From the NCBI GenBank assembly GCA_007644065.1, contig VJWN01000009.1:1426001-1490000 (forward strand): a DNA stretch of 64,000 nucleotides, written 5' to 3'. The translations under genes and the position numbers were made by a program. Of this stretch, positions 26,887-38,831 are shown piece by piece. This stretch comes from Margaritispora aquatica (Eukaryota > Ascomycota > Leotiomycetes > Helotiales > Discinellaceae). The notes under the pieces are model-generated. The model did no database searches and had not been told where the DNA came from. It was given only the letters and a program-made list of their open reading frames with translations. How positions within the stretch are numbered: the first letter of the stretch is position 1; each line of letters opens with the position of its first letter.

Positions 26887-27526
26887 NNNNNNNNNNNNNN
26901 NNNNNNNNNNNNNNNNNNNNNNNNNNNNNNNNNNNNNNNNNNNNNNNNNNNNNNNNNNNNNNNNNNNNNNNNNNNNNNNNNNNNNNNNNNNNNNNNNNNN
27001 NNNNNNNNNNNNNNNNNNNNNNNNNNNNNNNNNNNNNNNNNNNNNNNNNNNNNNNNNNNNNNNNNNNNNNNNNNNNNNNNNNNNNNNNNNNNNNNNNNNN
27101 NNNNNNNNNNNNNNNNNNNNNNNNNNNNNNNNNNNNNNNNNNNNNNNNNNNNNNNNNNNNNNNNNNNNNNNNNNNNNNNNNNNNNNNNNNNNNNNNNNNN
27201 NNNNNNNNNNNNNNNNNNNNNNNNNNNNNNNNNNNNNNNNNNNNNNNNNNNNNNNNNNNNNNNNNNNNNNNNNNNNNNNNNNNNNNNNNNNNNNNNNNNN
27301 NNNNNNNNNNNNNNNNNNNNNNNNNNNNNNNNNNNNNNNNNNNNNNNNNNNNNNNNNNNNNNNNNNNNNNNNNNNNNNNNNNNNNNNNNNNNNNNNNNNN
27401 NNNNNNNNNNNNNNNNNNNNNNNNNNNNNNNNNNNNNNNNNNNNNNNNNNNNNNNNNNNNNNNNNNNNNNNNNNNNNNNNNNNNNNNNNNNNNNNNNNNN
27501 NNNNNNNNNNNNNNNNNNNNNNNNNN
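26887..27526. other. Assembly gap (640 N)
   Basis: An uninterrupted run of N. Frames that span it are artefacts. The length may be an estimate by the assembler. Confidence 0.99.
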
Positions 27527-28136
27527 AAACCCAACGAGACAAGAAGAAGCCTGAAGAGGGAAAACAATTGCAAGATCTCTTGGCAGCATCTGGATTAGGT
27601 TGGTCCCCGCAATGATCTCTGCGGGGCGAGTGCTTGGGGGATCTTCGGAATATTCTTCTGGAGCCCCGTCCCGCCGTACGACTTGAGTTGGGCACGTGTT
27701 GGGATGGAGGAAAAAAAAATATAGCTTGACAATAGGTTCATCGGATGCACCTGAGAACCTGAGAACATGTGTATGGCGAGTAAACATGCTGAAAATACAA
27801 ACACGAATCAGCAAGCAAATATTGTCGCACATTCTTAGTAAGCCAAACTTTTGCTCTTCCTGCGTATTCAACAGACTTGCACACTTGAACAGAAAACTGC
27901 CTGAGAAATCCCAATCATCGTAAATGGCGACGACGGAGTTAATCCCGTTAATTGGGGCCAAGAACCGTGAACATTTGGAATCCAACTTTCACCTTTCGTT
28001 CTGTTCTTATCGTAAAGTCATGTGACCAAATGATAACGACGCGATGCACTTTCCCAAACGACATGCTATTTGACCTGAGCGCGTCCAGATTTCATATCGA
28101 GCCCGGTTCAAATTGTCCCTAATGCTCTAGTCCGCA
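27527..28136. other. Intergenic region right of the gap
   Basis: Probably the upstream region of the Rad4/Dpb11-like gene. No credible coding frame is present; a short A-run lies near 27711. Confidence 0.5.
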
Positions 28137-30757
28137 ATGAGTGAGTATGAGGAGTATACGACGCGCCAATCTGTGCCGGTAGCAGGGCTGAACGATGTTT
28201 CGGAGCCATTGAGGGGCGTAGTGATTTGCTGCACCTCGATACCAGATGAGAAGCGTGTTAGTTGGCCCATATATTCGAAAGGGCGCGTTCAAGCTTCTTC
28301 GAATAGTTGGAAGTGTGCTGATAAGTTATACCCATAGACCGAGTTGGCTGCATATGCAGTACAAATGGGCGCAATCCATAAATACGACCTAACACCAGAC
28401 GTTACCCATCTTATTATCGGCGATTACAATACTCCAAAATACAGATTCGTTGCAAAGGAAAGACCAGATGTTGAGCCAATGACTGCGGCGTGGGTTGAAG
28501 CTGTGCGTGAGCTATGGATCAATGATCAGGAAATCGATTTCGATGCTCTCCAGGAGCAATATAAGCTTCCGGTATTCAGCTCTCTCAGGTTTAGCATGAC
28601 TGGCTGTGAGGATCGTAAGGGAGACACTGACAGTAAGATAGCATTGGCTGACGCATGATAGCTGCGGAGAGACTGGATATCGCGGAAAAGGTCAAGGCAA
28701 ACGGGGCAACCTACGAAGGAGATCTGACGAAGTCAATAACACACTTGATATCATTTCGCACAGAAGGCGCCAAATACAAAGCAGCAAGACTTTGGTCTCT
28801 CAAGGTTGTGTCTGTGGAGTGGATGCGAGATAGCTTGGAGCGGGGAATGATTTTGGACGAAACACTTTATGATCCAACAATTGCGGTGGAAAAGAGAGGT
28901 GTAGGCGCCTGGGACCGAAACAAACCAAAGCGTACATCTTTAGGTAAGCGTTCGAGGGAAGATAGCAATGCCGCTCAAGGAGGCAAGAGGAAGCTCAGAA
29001 GGACTGCGAGCACCAAACTCAACAGCCAAAGCGAAGGCATTTGGGGAGACATTGTCGGAGGAAATATGGTGGCACAAGTCACACGTAGTGGTGTGTGGGA
29101 AGCGGACGATTCGACAACCCAGGCTGTTAGTGCTGCTGAACCTAAGTTGAAAGAGCGGAAACAAATCAATAATCACCCTGCGTCATTCAATTCGACAATC
29201 GAGAAGCCGACAGTCAGGAAGGGTATATTTGGCGGCTGCAAGTTTTATATGTATGGCTTTGTTGCGAAACAAACGGAAATTCTTCATGGTCATCTTGTGT
29301 CTAACGATGGCGAGATAGCACACACTGCAGAGGATCTGGTTTCGTGTGTTGATAGCAACCCTCCCAGACTTTTCAGAATTGTGCCACACGACTTCCCCAG
29401 CTCGAATTATCCTGAGCTACCGAAGACTGAGTTATTAGTAGAGACAGTAACCCTCTGGTGGGTTGAGAGCTGTTTACACCATAAACGATTCCAGGAGCCT
29501 GGGGATCATGTTATTGGCCGACCGTTTCCGGTTTTTCCTATCGAGGGTTTCTCTGATGGTACAATGTCTATCGCTTCTTCTGCCTTTTCTGGGATCGATT
29601 TGCGTCACCTCAAATTAGCAGTACAGCTTATAGGAGCCGTCTACAGTGAAGATATGACACCAAAATCCTCCGTGCTCATTACAAAATCTATAATAGCCGT
29701 TAGGAAGGACAAATTCGATCATGCTCAGGAATGGAAAATTCCAATTGTTACGGCTGACTGGCTATGGGACTCCATATCAGCAAGCAAAAGGCTTTCACTT
29801 TCAAAATATCGATGCAGACCACAAAAGCGATCAGGATCGCTACCCAACACAGGAGCGCTCCCATCAGTGGACCAATCCCAAAGTGGACGATCTAAAGGTG
29901 TACATACAAAATTAAGTAATGTTGAAATTAATCCTGAGCCATTCGACGATCGGCCCTCTAAGCAAGCTCGAGAACTACGATCAGAGCCCACGATAGACCG
30001 CACAGCATTCGATGAGGAGCATATTGTGGAGAGAGTCGCCAAAAAAGTCGCTGTCACCAAAGATCCTGTCATCAAGAAGGAAAGCTTCATAGAAATGGGA
30101 CCTCCACCTAATGCTTCGAGCTCAACGAGTGATGACGTGTCCTGCAAAACAGAACCATTATCAGAAAGAAGTCTAAATTCTCCAAGTAGGACGGTATCCA
30201 CAGCTCCAGCACCTTCATGTCATCCTGCGCCTCCACCACCACCGGATCTCAGTAATGAGATATCCGATCTCCTATCAAAAGCCAAAGCTACCAGTACGGG
30301 TACCACTCCCAAGGAATCAACCGAAACAAGGAAACGCACAAATCGCATTCTTGGTCGTGCAACAAGCGGTGGCAATATCTCCGTAGGGTCTAGCTCGCTA
30401 TCTCGTGCGACATCTGTTGACTCGAACGCCACAACCGGATACCATGCTGACTACCCTCCCGCACTGAGAGATCAAGCGTCAAATGAGAGAATGGAGATGC
30501 TGCTTAATAATGAGGACAGAAATCGCATCAATGCGGATGAGACCCAGCCATCGATGACACAGTTGCAATATCTGGATACGGACGCGATAGAGGCGAGGGA
30601 GATGGTCATGGCGAGGATGATGGGCGAGAATCTTGATGGCGTGCGGAGGAGGAATGGACTCAAAGAGAAGGCTGTTACGCTTGGTGATTTGATGGGCACG
30701 ATTAATGCGGGGAAGAGGACGACAAGAAGGTCCGCTGGGAAGGAAAGGGGGCGGTAA
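28137..30757 (+). CDS. Multi-BRCT checkpoint/replication protein (Rad4/Cut5/Dpb11/TopBP1 family)
   Basis: This family is a scaffold for replication initiation and for ATR-type checkpoint signalling. Three exons, 28137..28256, 28338..28614 and 28662..30757, give 830 residues. BRCT-like segments appear in order. The first has GVVICCTSIPDEKRTELAAY, then DVTHLIIGD and AAWVEAV. The second has LRFSMTGCED, GATYEGDLTKSITHLI and VVSVEWMRDSLERG. A third lies near IFGGCKFYMYGF and VTLWWVESCLHHKRF, and a fourth near LAVQLIGAVY and VTADWLWDSI. The C-terminal third is Ser/Lys-rich and disordered. The tandem BRCT layout and the pair motifs match fungal Rad4; the exon 2/3 junction adds a proline and is the least certain. 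Confidence 0.88.
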
Positions 30758-31966
30758 TGACATTTGTATGAGTGATGATAAGGACAAAGGTTAGACTAGC
30801 ATTTGAATATCATCTTGTCCTACCTCAAGAGCGAGTCTCCCCTGCCAGTGCCCTTTAATTTGCACACAATAAGCGAAGTCAGGAAGTGCTCTTAATGAGT
30901 TGGCACATTGATGCCACGCTCTCATTTGTTCAGTTGCCTCTCGTCCGTTCGACGTTGATGCTAGTCATTAATGTGGAAGTAAAATAATTTGCCTCCACTA
31001 CCCCCACGTTGAAATAGGATCAGGAAAGGTCATCTCTCCCGAGCTACGTCTAAGTTTTATCAGAGAAAGCTGTACTCGTAATTCAAACGGCTGACCTAGA
31101 CACTTATATAAAAATCTTCAGCCATCATAAGTCTTAGCGTCAATATTTCACCTTATCTGTAAGGTAAGATCAGGCATCTCCACTTTCAAACCAATTCATG
31201 TATGTGCCTCCAAGGGAAACTTAGCCCAAACCTCGACGTACCTGGATTTGCGTTGTCTGCTTTGTTTAGGATGATCGAAATTTCCCCCAATTTGGTTCAC
31301 CCTAAGAACGCGAACGTGTGAAGTTTTGTGTGTATTTAAGCAGAAGTTCTTCGGTGATGGATTGGTCGTATTGGTGTACTATGAGCCACGCGGAGAATGA
31401 GCAAGTGTGCTGTCTTCGATCTTAAGTGTTCTTTTCATGCATCTCGTTTTTTTATTGAGACCACGACAGCCTTTTGTGTTGGCCTTGGTGGTACTGTGTT
31501 AAGAAGGAGGTGGGCTAGTGATATTGAGGGATTGTAGGCTTGCTTGTTTGCTATCAAATAGCACTTTTGCTGCCAACAACCTCGGGAATTTACAAGAAAA
31601 TGATTTGCATTTAGCTGCTCCATCGTTAGCGAGACGTATGTGCATAAGATGCTCGAGTGCCGTGTATTCTGCAAAACTGCCATTAGATGCTATCCTAGGT
31701 AGATAATCGCCTTAGAGTACTTCTAAGCGAGAAGCCTCAATAGAATATGGAGGTACTGATGCACAAACACAGTATGTTTTCCAGCACTTCGTCACCAGGT
31801 GCTCAGAAATGTGCAAAATCTGCTGTTCCGACATCCTCTTCTTGACTCGTAAATTGTGACCAACAAGGCAGCAGAAGGACCGCTGGCGACACCACCATGC
31901 CTCGCTTAACCACCAACTCTCATTTGAGTGTTCCAACCATCTCGACCGACACGATTTGGGCACCCA
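30758..31966. other. Intergenic, no firm gene
   Basis: No credible gene in the first kilobase. The last 250 bp may contain upstream exons of the membrane-protein gene called next, whose N-terminus looks incomplete. Confidence 0.4.
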
Positions 31967-32477
31967 ATGATTCAATTGACACGCCAAATAACGGATCTTC
32001 CGGTCATCAGAACTTCGTCCGTGATGTCCACGACTGCCCAGACTACAGGTAGTAGCGCCTTAAGGTCAACAAGTAGCCCTCAAACCCAGACTCCACAGCC
32101 AGGACTCCAGACCGGAGCTAAAGCTGGTATTGTGATAGGAGTCTGCACAGCATTTTTGATTTTAGCTCTGTTTGGCTTTTTCACATATTGTCGAAGAATG
32201 ACGCAGACAAAAGTGTTGCCAAATGAGCTTCATGACGATGACCTAACATCCGACTGAGTTGGCTGAATTGGCGAAAGCGCTGTACATGACAGCCGAGATG
32301 GCCGTTGTAGATAAAACGATACCTGCAAAATTACCTGATACTTCAAGTGCAGATATTGCAGAGCTATCAGGAGCAACACAGACAAACAAGTCTTCCCAAG
32401 CGGAAGGAGAGGGAGTTGATATGCGGGAGTCTCGCGTCACTGCAGAAGCGTCTGCAAAGAATAATGCAGCCCCTTAG
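31967..32477 (+). CDS. Possible single-pass membrane protein with Ser/Thr-rich ectodomain
   Basis: The frame from the ATG at 31967 is Ser/Thr/Pro-rich and leads to GAKAGIVIGVCTAFLILALF, a clear transmembrane helix, followed by the basic stop-transfer YCRR. That frame ends at 32255, but the next frame (32259-32477, starting LAELAKALYMTAEM) looks like its cytoplasmic tail. A 46-nt intron at 32213..32258 would join them in phase 0. It has an unusual GTGTTG donor, a CTAAC branch-like site and a GAG acceptor. The alternative is a frameshifted pseudogene. This layout is common in fungal surface proteins; no signal peptide is visible, so a 5' exon may be missing. Confidence 0.4.
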
Positions 32478-32911
32478 CTGCAAATATGTAAACTCGAATA
32501 ACATAAATGATATCCATAGGTAAGGCTGGAAGAATTTTGACAAGTGTGAGAAGCATATATTACCAAGTGAGTAAGTACACTCGGTTAGAAAGGAAGAATA
32601 TATTTGCGTGTTCTGCTTGATACTTGTCCTAAGCGCCTCGCAAATCAAATAAACTTAACAGCGCGACCGAAAATACGCCAGAGATATTAATGTGATCACT
32701 TGACACGAAGTTCTTTGTTCGATGTTTTTATTAGACGAAGATTTTCGTGGTTTTCGTGATCATTAGGTACCCCACATATTGGTGATGTCGTCGATTGGGA
32801 CTAGTGCCGAGACCTTGGCATTGAAGCTCTAATAGCTCTCTCAAGTCTGATAATTATTTGCTTACATCTTATCCCGACAGTTACCTAGTCGCCACCTTCA
32901 CTTCTTTCAAC
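32478..32911. other. Intergenic, no gene seen
   Basis: Upstream region of the NDUFAF3-like gene. Confidence 0.5.
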
Positions 32912-33692
32912 ATGTCAACCATTCGCGCAATATATCGACCCAGCATTCGTGAACTCTCCAACTTCCTTCTTTCGCCACAAACTTCGTCGCGAAGTACAAG
33001 ATGCATTTCCAGTCTGAGCAATCAAGCTAAGCAACACAACAATGTAGCTACTCGCAGATTCCCCTCTGGTACCAGAAGATCATTCGTCACATCGCCTTCT
33101 CTATGTGCTTCGCCTAAGCCACAAACACGCGATCGCGGACCAGCGAGCACGGAAGATACCCAGACAGACTTCGGCGCATTGAATGTCCTAGGCAACACAC
33201 CGGCTCCAAGCACAAGCATCGATGCATGTCTCTGGGATGGATTTCATCTAGATAGTGGTGTCAAGATCACAGGTGGTACAGGCGTATTATTGGTAGCTGG
33301 GGAGGCGTTTTCCTGGAAGCCGTGGACAGTAGGGAAGGGAGCTCCTAAGCTTATCAACGAGAAGGGGCAGTGGGAAGTAGAAGATGAAGCTTGGGGATTG
33401 CTGGGACTAGTGTGGCCGAAGCCAGGTATGTGCTGTTGCTGTGATATGTTTATACTTTGAACAATGGCTAATAGTTATGGCAGATTTATTGATTTTGGGC
33501 TTGGGAAAAGACATGAGGCCAATTAGTCCAAAGACACGACAGTTTATCAACAATCTGGGAATCAGAATTGATATCCAGGATACACGGAATGCGGCGGCAC
33601 AATTCAATCTCCTTGCGACAGAGAGAGGAGTCGGAACTGTTGCTGCGGCTTTGATACCAATGGGATTTAGAGAGGGCGTTGGTGTACAATAG
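32912..33692 (+). CDS. NDUFAF3-like complex I assembly factor (DUF498/Mth938 fold)
   Basis: Two exons, 32912..33425 and 33484..33692, give 240 residues. The first 70 residues are rich in Arg and Ser, with no acidic clusters, consistent with a mitochondrial presequence. The Mth938-like fold follows, with SIDACLWDGFHLDSGVKITG, then DLLILGLGKDMRPISPKTRQ and ERGVGTVAAALIPMGFREG. These are the typical blocks of NDUFAF3, which assists assembly of the peripheral arm of respiratory complex I. The start at 32912 is preferred over the in-frame TTG at 32858. Confidence 0.87.
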
Positions 33693-34234
33693 GGAAGACT
33701 GTATGAGATGGGAAATTAACCAAGCGGATCGCACCAAGCCTTGAAATCCTTTCTGACAGTGATATCACCTAGTGGTTAGCTTATACTTGTCAGTGATAGT
33801 CTTTCCAAGCCATGGACTGATAGATATACGATATCGTGGACAAAGCCTGCTCATGTATTTTCACGAGGAAAATCTCGTGTTAGAAAGGTTCTCTTTGGTG
33901 GGCCTCCAAGTTTGTACTGAATATATGTACAAGTTGATGAATAGTCCTGGATGTACATATTATCAATTGAAGCATAGGGCCAGTTGAAATAAGTTACTCA
34001 AGCCTCGTGGAAACAAGGATATTTACTGCACGATTAATGGAGCTTGTTGATTGGCTAGCACAACCTCTGACCTCATAGGTACCAAAGGTACTCAACACCT
34101 CGAGAGAAGGTATTCCAGCCTTCAACCCAGCAATTCCTTCGTCGTTAGATTTTGTATGTATTTTCGAGTGTGAACGTTGAGACTCACATTGCCCCATCGT
34201 ACAACAACTATGTCTTGATCCCCCTATTTTCACC
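33693..34234. other. Intergenic, no gene seen
   Basis: Upstream region of the YME2 gene; no credible coding frame. Confidence 0.5.
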
Positions 34235-36951
34235 ATGCAAACCTCCCGGCGCATCTACTCCAGTTTTCCCAGATATCCAAGCTTGAGGGCGACTCCTTCC
34301 AGGCGCGAGTTTTACAATGCTACTAGACATGCCAGGCTTGGTCTGAGACAGAATCCTGCAATATGGAGAGGTATTCGGCATGAAAGTACATCAACGGGGG
34401 AAGATCAGACTGGGCACATTGTGGCGAGACAAAATGAAGGCATTCTGTTCTTCGACAGTGAGTTCCCTATTAGCGTCGCAAACATAACACTAATGAACTG
34501 GCAGATCTATTCCCACTGAATCTCGGATGGCTCCTGCGATTGCCATGGCATGTGGAACGGAGTCTCCCAGAACTGCTTCATCGATTCAACAATGAAACCC
34601 TGGGAGCTTTCGAACCTATGACCTTGGTGAAGCGGGCAATACCTGCTTCAGCTCCTTTGAAGGTTACAGAAATCCTTCCTCGGCTCAAGGACGGGTAGGC
34701 AATCTATACTGGAGTATACGTGAACTAGGCTTACGGATATAGTGGTGCATTTGTCAAATTCTCCCATCCAGATGGAATCACAGCGAAGGAAATTGAAACG
34801 CTTGTTGCAGGATATCTGAGAGAGAATCCTATAAAGCCATGGTTTAACCCATTTAGAAGGATCAGAACGAGTCTGGTGATAGGAAAGCCATGGCTGGAAG
34901 ATCTATATAGATTTCCAAGCTCGCAGATCAAGGTGGAATTTGTACCAACGAGTCCAGGTGGAGAGGCTGCAGAACTTTCCCAAGAAGCTCTCTACAGTCT
35001 CTTTAGAAAATATGGCAAGCTTGCCGAGATTTCCACTCAGCCATCTGATTCGAAAGTTCTACCAAAATATGCTACTTTAGATTTTGCATCTATGCGCCAC
35101 TCGATTATGGCTGTTAGTAATTTCATTTTTCTACCGCCATTCTTATACATCAATTAGAGGAACATGGCTGACACTGCTTAGAGAAACTGTATGCATGGTT
35201 TTACCGTTCTTGAATCAGAGGGCGGCGGTAAAGCTGGCACACAGCTTCGTCTGTCGTTTCAAAGGCGGGCAAAGAGTCATTGGATCTGGGATTGGCTCGC
35301 GAGTCACCCTCGAGTTGTAATTCCATTACTTGCAGCCATCATAGCAACTGCCACCGTTGCCGTATTCGATCCGATCCGAACATTTTTCATCAAGGCTCAC
35401 ATTGATCATGCTTTCAATGTGAAGGATAGCAGAGTCTACCAATGGTTCAAAAGCCAAGCTACTGATATTTTCACATTTCGTCTCTCGCATAAGAACGAAG
35501 AGGCTGGGCTAGGAGCTATTTGGGACGACCGGAAAGAAGTTATTGATCAGATTCAAACATGGCTGATGGAAACAGCGGATACCTTCATCGTCGTTCAAGG
35601 CCCTCGTGGATCTGGCAAGAAGGAGCTGATCTTAGATCAAACCTTGAAAGGTCGACCAAACACGCTGCTTATCGATTGCAAACCCATTCAAGAGGCACGG
35701 GGAGACAGCGCAACAATCTCTGCTGCAGCTATGTCTGTGGGCTATCGGCCAATATTTTCGTGGATGAACAGCATTAGCAGCTTAGTTGATCTAGCTGCAC
35801 AAGGCACAATTGGTGTTAAGTCTGGCTTTAGCGAGACACTAGACGCTCAGCTTGGGAAGATTTTCCAAAATACAGCCACAGCCTTGAAGCAAGTTGCCCT
35901 TCAAAACAGGAAGAAAGACGACAAGGATTCAACGCTTGCCGACGATGACTGGCTAGAAGCTCATCCTGAGTTCAGGCCAGTCGTTGTTATTGACAACTTC
36001 TTGCACAAGAACGAAGATTCCAGCATAGTCTACGACAAGATTTCAGAATGGGCAGCAGGACTTACAACTGCCAACATTTCTCATGTCATATTTCTTACCA
36101 ATGACATGTCATACTCCAAATCTCTCAGCAAAGCTTTACCCGACAGAGTTTTCAGGCAAATATCTTTAGGCGACATCACACCGGCTGTTGCGAAGAAATT
36201 CGTGATCACTCATCTGGAGTCGGAACAGACTGACCCCACTGGGAAGGATATTACGTTGACAGCCAGCCAAAAATACAGAGATCTCGACGAGCTAGACGAG
36301 TGCATTGAGACGCTCGGCGGTCGCCTTACAGATCTAGAATTCTTGGCTAGAAGATTACAGACTGGACAGACCCCAAAACGCGCAATTGCAGAAATCATCG
36401 AGCAAAGCGCATCAGAGATACTTAAGATGTATCTATTAACAGTGGAGAAAGGTGATCGAAAATGGTCCTCAGAACAGGCTTGGTATCTGGTCAAAGCATT
36501 ATCCAACAACGAAGAATTAAGATACAACGAGGTCTTGCTGTCCAACACTTTCGCCTCTTCGCTTACCCCGTCAGCTGCGAACGGCGAAGGTGTCTTAGAA
36601 GCTCTGTCCGCTGTTGAGCTCATTACCATCAAATCCCATAAAGGTCGACCACAAAGCATCAAAGCTGGCAAGCCCGTTTACCAAGCTGCTTTCAAAATCT
36701 TGACTGAAGATACGGTCTTGAAGAGTAGGATGGATCTAGCAATTCTCACTGAATTGACAAAGATCGAAACAAAGAGCATTGACAAGTACGAAACGGAGCT
36801 GAACATGCTAGGCAGTTTGCCAAAACAGCCAAGAGAACTTGGGCCAAGGATACAGTATCTACTCACGAAGCTGGCGGCCAGTCAGCAGAAAGTAGAAATT
36901 TGGGAGAAGGAAATGGGTGTCTTGAAGAAGGTGTTGATGAATGAATTTTAG
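34235..36951 (+). CDS. YME2: Mitochondrial escape protein 2 (RNA12 family)
   Basis: An inner mitochondrial membrane protein that affects mtDNA maintenance in yeast. Four exons, 34235..34457, 34505..34694, 34743..35112 and 35182..36951, give 850 residues. There is an Arg/Ser-rich presequence, then an RRM-like region over exons 2-3 (GAFVKFSHPDGITAKEIETL, YATLDFASMRHSIMA and NCMHGF). One transmembrane helix follows near residues 305-323 (VVIPLLAAIIATATVAV). The RNA12 domain carries a P-loop-like GPRGSGKK near residue 401. Length and domain order agree with Yme2 of filamentous fungi. Confidence 0.93.
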
Positions 36952-37297
36952 GGGCGCTTAGAGATGTCTGTATGTATACCCATCTCAGCTGTATAACGAA
37001 AGTAATGTACATTTTTAAACATGCGTGTGTCGATTCATCGCTCATATTATGAGCGAGAAGGCTACAAAGATCATGTGGCATATTGATGGAAGGTAAGAAT
37101 GCGAGTTATTATTGGTGATACTACTTTTCTGCTAATCTATTGCAGATTACATTAAGTGGAGACACACTGCAGTATCGCTGTTGTGCATCAGGGAGCAATT
37201 CTACTGGTTGTCTAAATTACCAACTTTTGGAGGTCTAATCTATACATGATTTATACACTCTAGGCTTCGAGATTCGAAAACACCAACTTCCGCTTCT
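36952..37297. other. Convergent intergenic region, no gene seen
   Basis: Lies between the 3' ends of YME2 and the UNC93-like gene. Confidence 0.5.
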
Positions 37298-38831
37298 TTA
37301 CTTCACATCGGCATCCAAATCCTTCCCACTCGCATTAATGGCGTCTTCTGATAACCGGTCACTTACGAATTCATCTTCTTGTACTTCAGCACTGCCCTTC
37401 AGTTCACTAAGCACGATCCACGTAGGAATGATACACAGAAGTGTCATGCCAAAATTGACGCCAATACTCGCATAACCGTTTGCGTTGTGTGTGGTTTGCA
37501 TACTACAGCCTGTCAGCTCAATCCTCTCCTGAAAATCTCAATGGAAATGGTGCTACTCACGCCCAAGCAACAGTCTGTCCTAGTGCCTCAAATCCTCTCA
37601 GGATACCAGTCACTCTGCTCAGCGAACTCAAATCGCTTGCATACTGACCCACAAGCCAATATAGAAATTGCTGAAATGCCTGTCCTCCAAACTGCCAGAA
37701 GAACACAAGCGCATATGCACTTCCGAAACCGCCCTGGAACCAGTCAAATACTGGCGGACCTTGAGGTCGCGAATTGTACTGAGAAAGCAAGATGGAAGCC
37801 CAGATCCACGTTCCGATCAAAATTGTGATGATGGATAAGAATGCGATTTTGGCACGCAGATTGATGGGGAGAGATTGTCGATCAAGCAGAGCAGCGATGA
37901 GGAATGAGGAGAAGATTCCAGCGAAGTTAGTGAAGAACGAGCTGAAAGCGCGAGATCGGACTGTGAAGTATGTGGTGAGAAACGTGCTGGTATAACCATT
38001 GTAAAAGTAGGAGATGAAGAATGCAGGTAACAGTAACAAGATTCGTCTACTCGTCAACGTTTTCCAAACAGCTGCGAATTCGGCAGCCCAGGATGGCTCT
38101 CTATGGATCTTAATAACCGAGCGGTCCTTTCGCCACACTTTCGAAGCAGGAGAGAGGAGCAGCGCGATGGGGAGGCCCAGACACATAATCACAATGAAAA
38201 CGATGTATGTCGCACTTCCCACCGAACCAGCTGTGTCACGTCCTGCATTTAGCCCAAGATTGATTGCGCCACCGACAATGGGACCAGATGCTTTAGCTGT
38301 TTGCCAAATGGCGAGATAAAAAGCTCTCTCCGTCGGCGAAGGGTACCCAATCACAATGGCAGCTTCAGCAGCCCAGAAGAAGCCAGCTGAGATACCACAT
38401 AATGCAGAGCCGAAGAGCATGAACCATGTCGTTGGGTGGACATTGTTGGTGTACAGCCCTGCTCCATAGAGGGGGTAACCAATTGCACCAAGCGCTAGGC
38501 CGTAAGGGAGGCCAATGCGATTATTGATGGCACCTGCCAGGACGCAGACTATGGAGAACAGACCATATACTAAGGCGTTGGCTGCTGAGACTGCGTACTA
38601 TGAATAAATGAGTCTTGTGACATGAGTAGGTGGAAATTGAGAAAGACAAAAACGTACTGGCTCAGCTGCACCACCTGCTCCGAGTCCTCCTAAAGCATCC
38701 CACATCCCTGGAGCAGTGAAGGAAACTCCACTTGCGACGGCGATTTGGAAGGGTACGGAGCGATACCATGATCGCTTCCGTGGTGTGGGAGTTTGTAATT
38801 GGGCCTCCTCGGCGACACTGCTTGAGTCCAT
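37298..38831 (-). CDS. UNC93-like MFS membrane protein
   Basis: Three exons, 38658..38831, 37561..38597 and 37298..37502, give 471 residues. The N-terminal region after a short charged tail contains SGVSFTAPGMWDALGGLGAG, a block typical of fungal UNC93-like major facilitator proteins. GLPYGLALGAIGYPLYGAGL and the Trp- and Phe-rich helices that follow support this. About ten or eleven hydrophobic helices can be read. The cytoplasmic tail is acidic. Transport substrate is unknown for these fungal members. The start is the first in-frame ATG, at 38831. Confidence 0.88.

Noticed and set aside
26759..27985. Long open frames of 238-408 codons spanning the gap
   Set aside because: They are open only because N codons carry no stops; the flanking sequence is not protein-like.
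28085..28110. tRNA B-box-like GGTTCAAAT
   Set aside because: The B box is imperfect, and no matching A box or acceptor-stem pairing was found around it.
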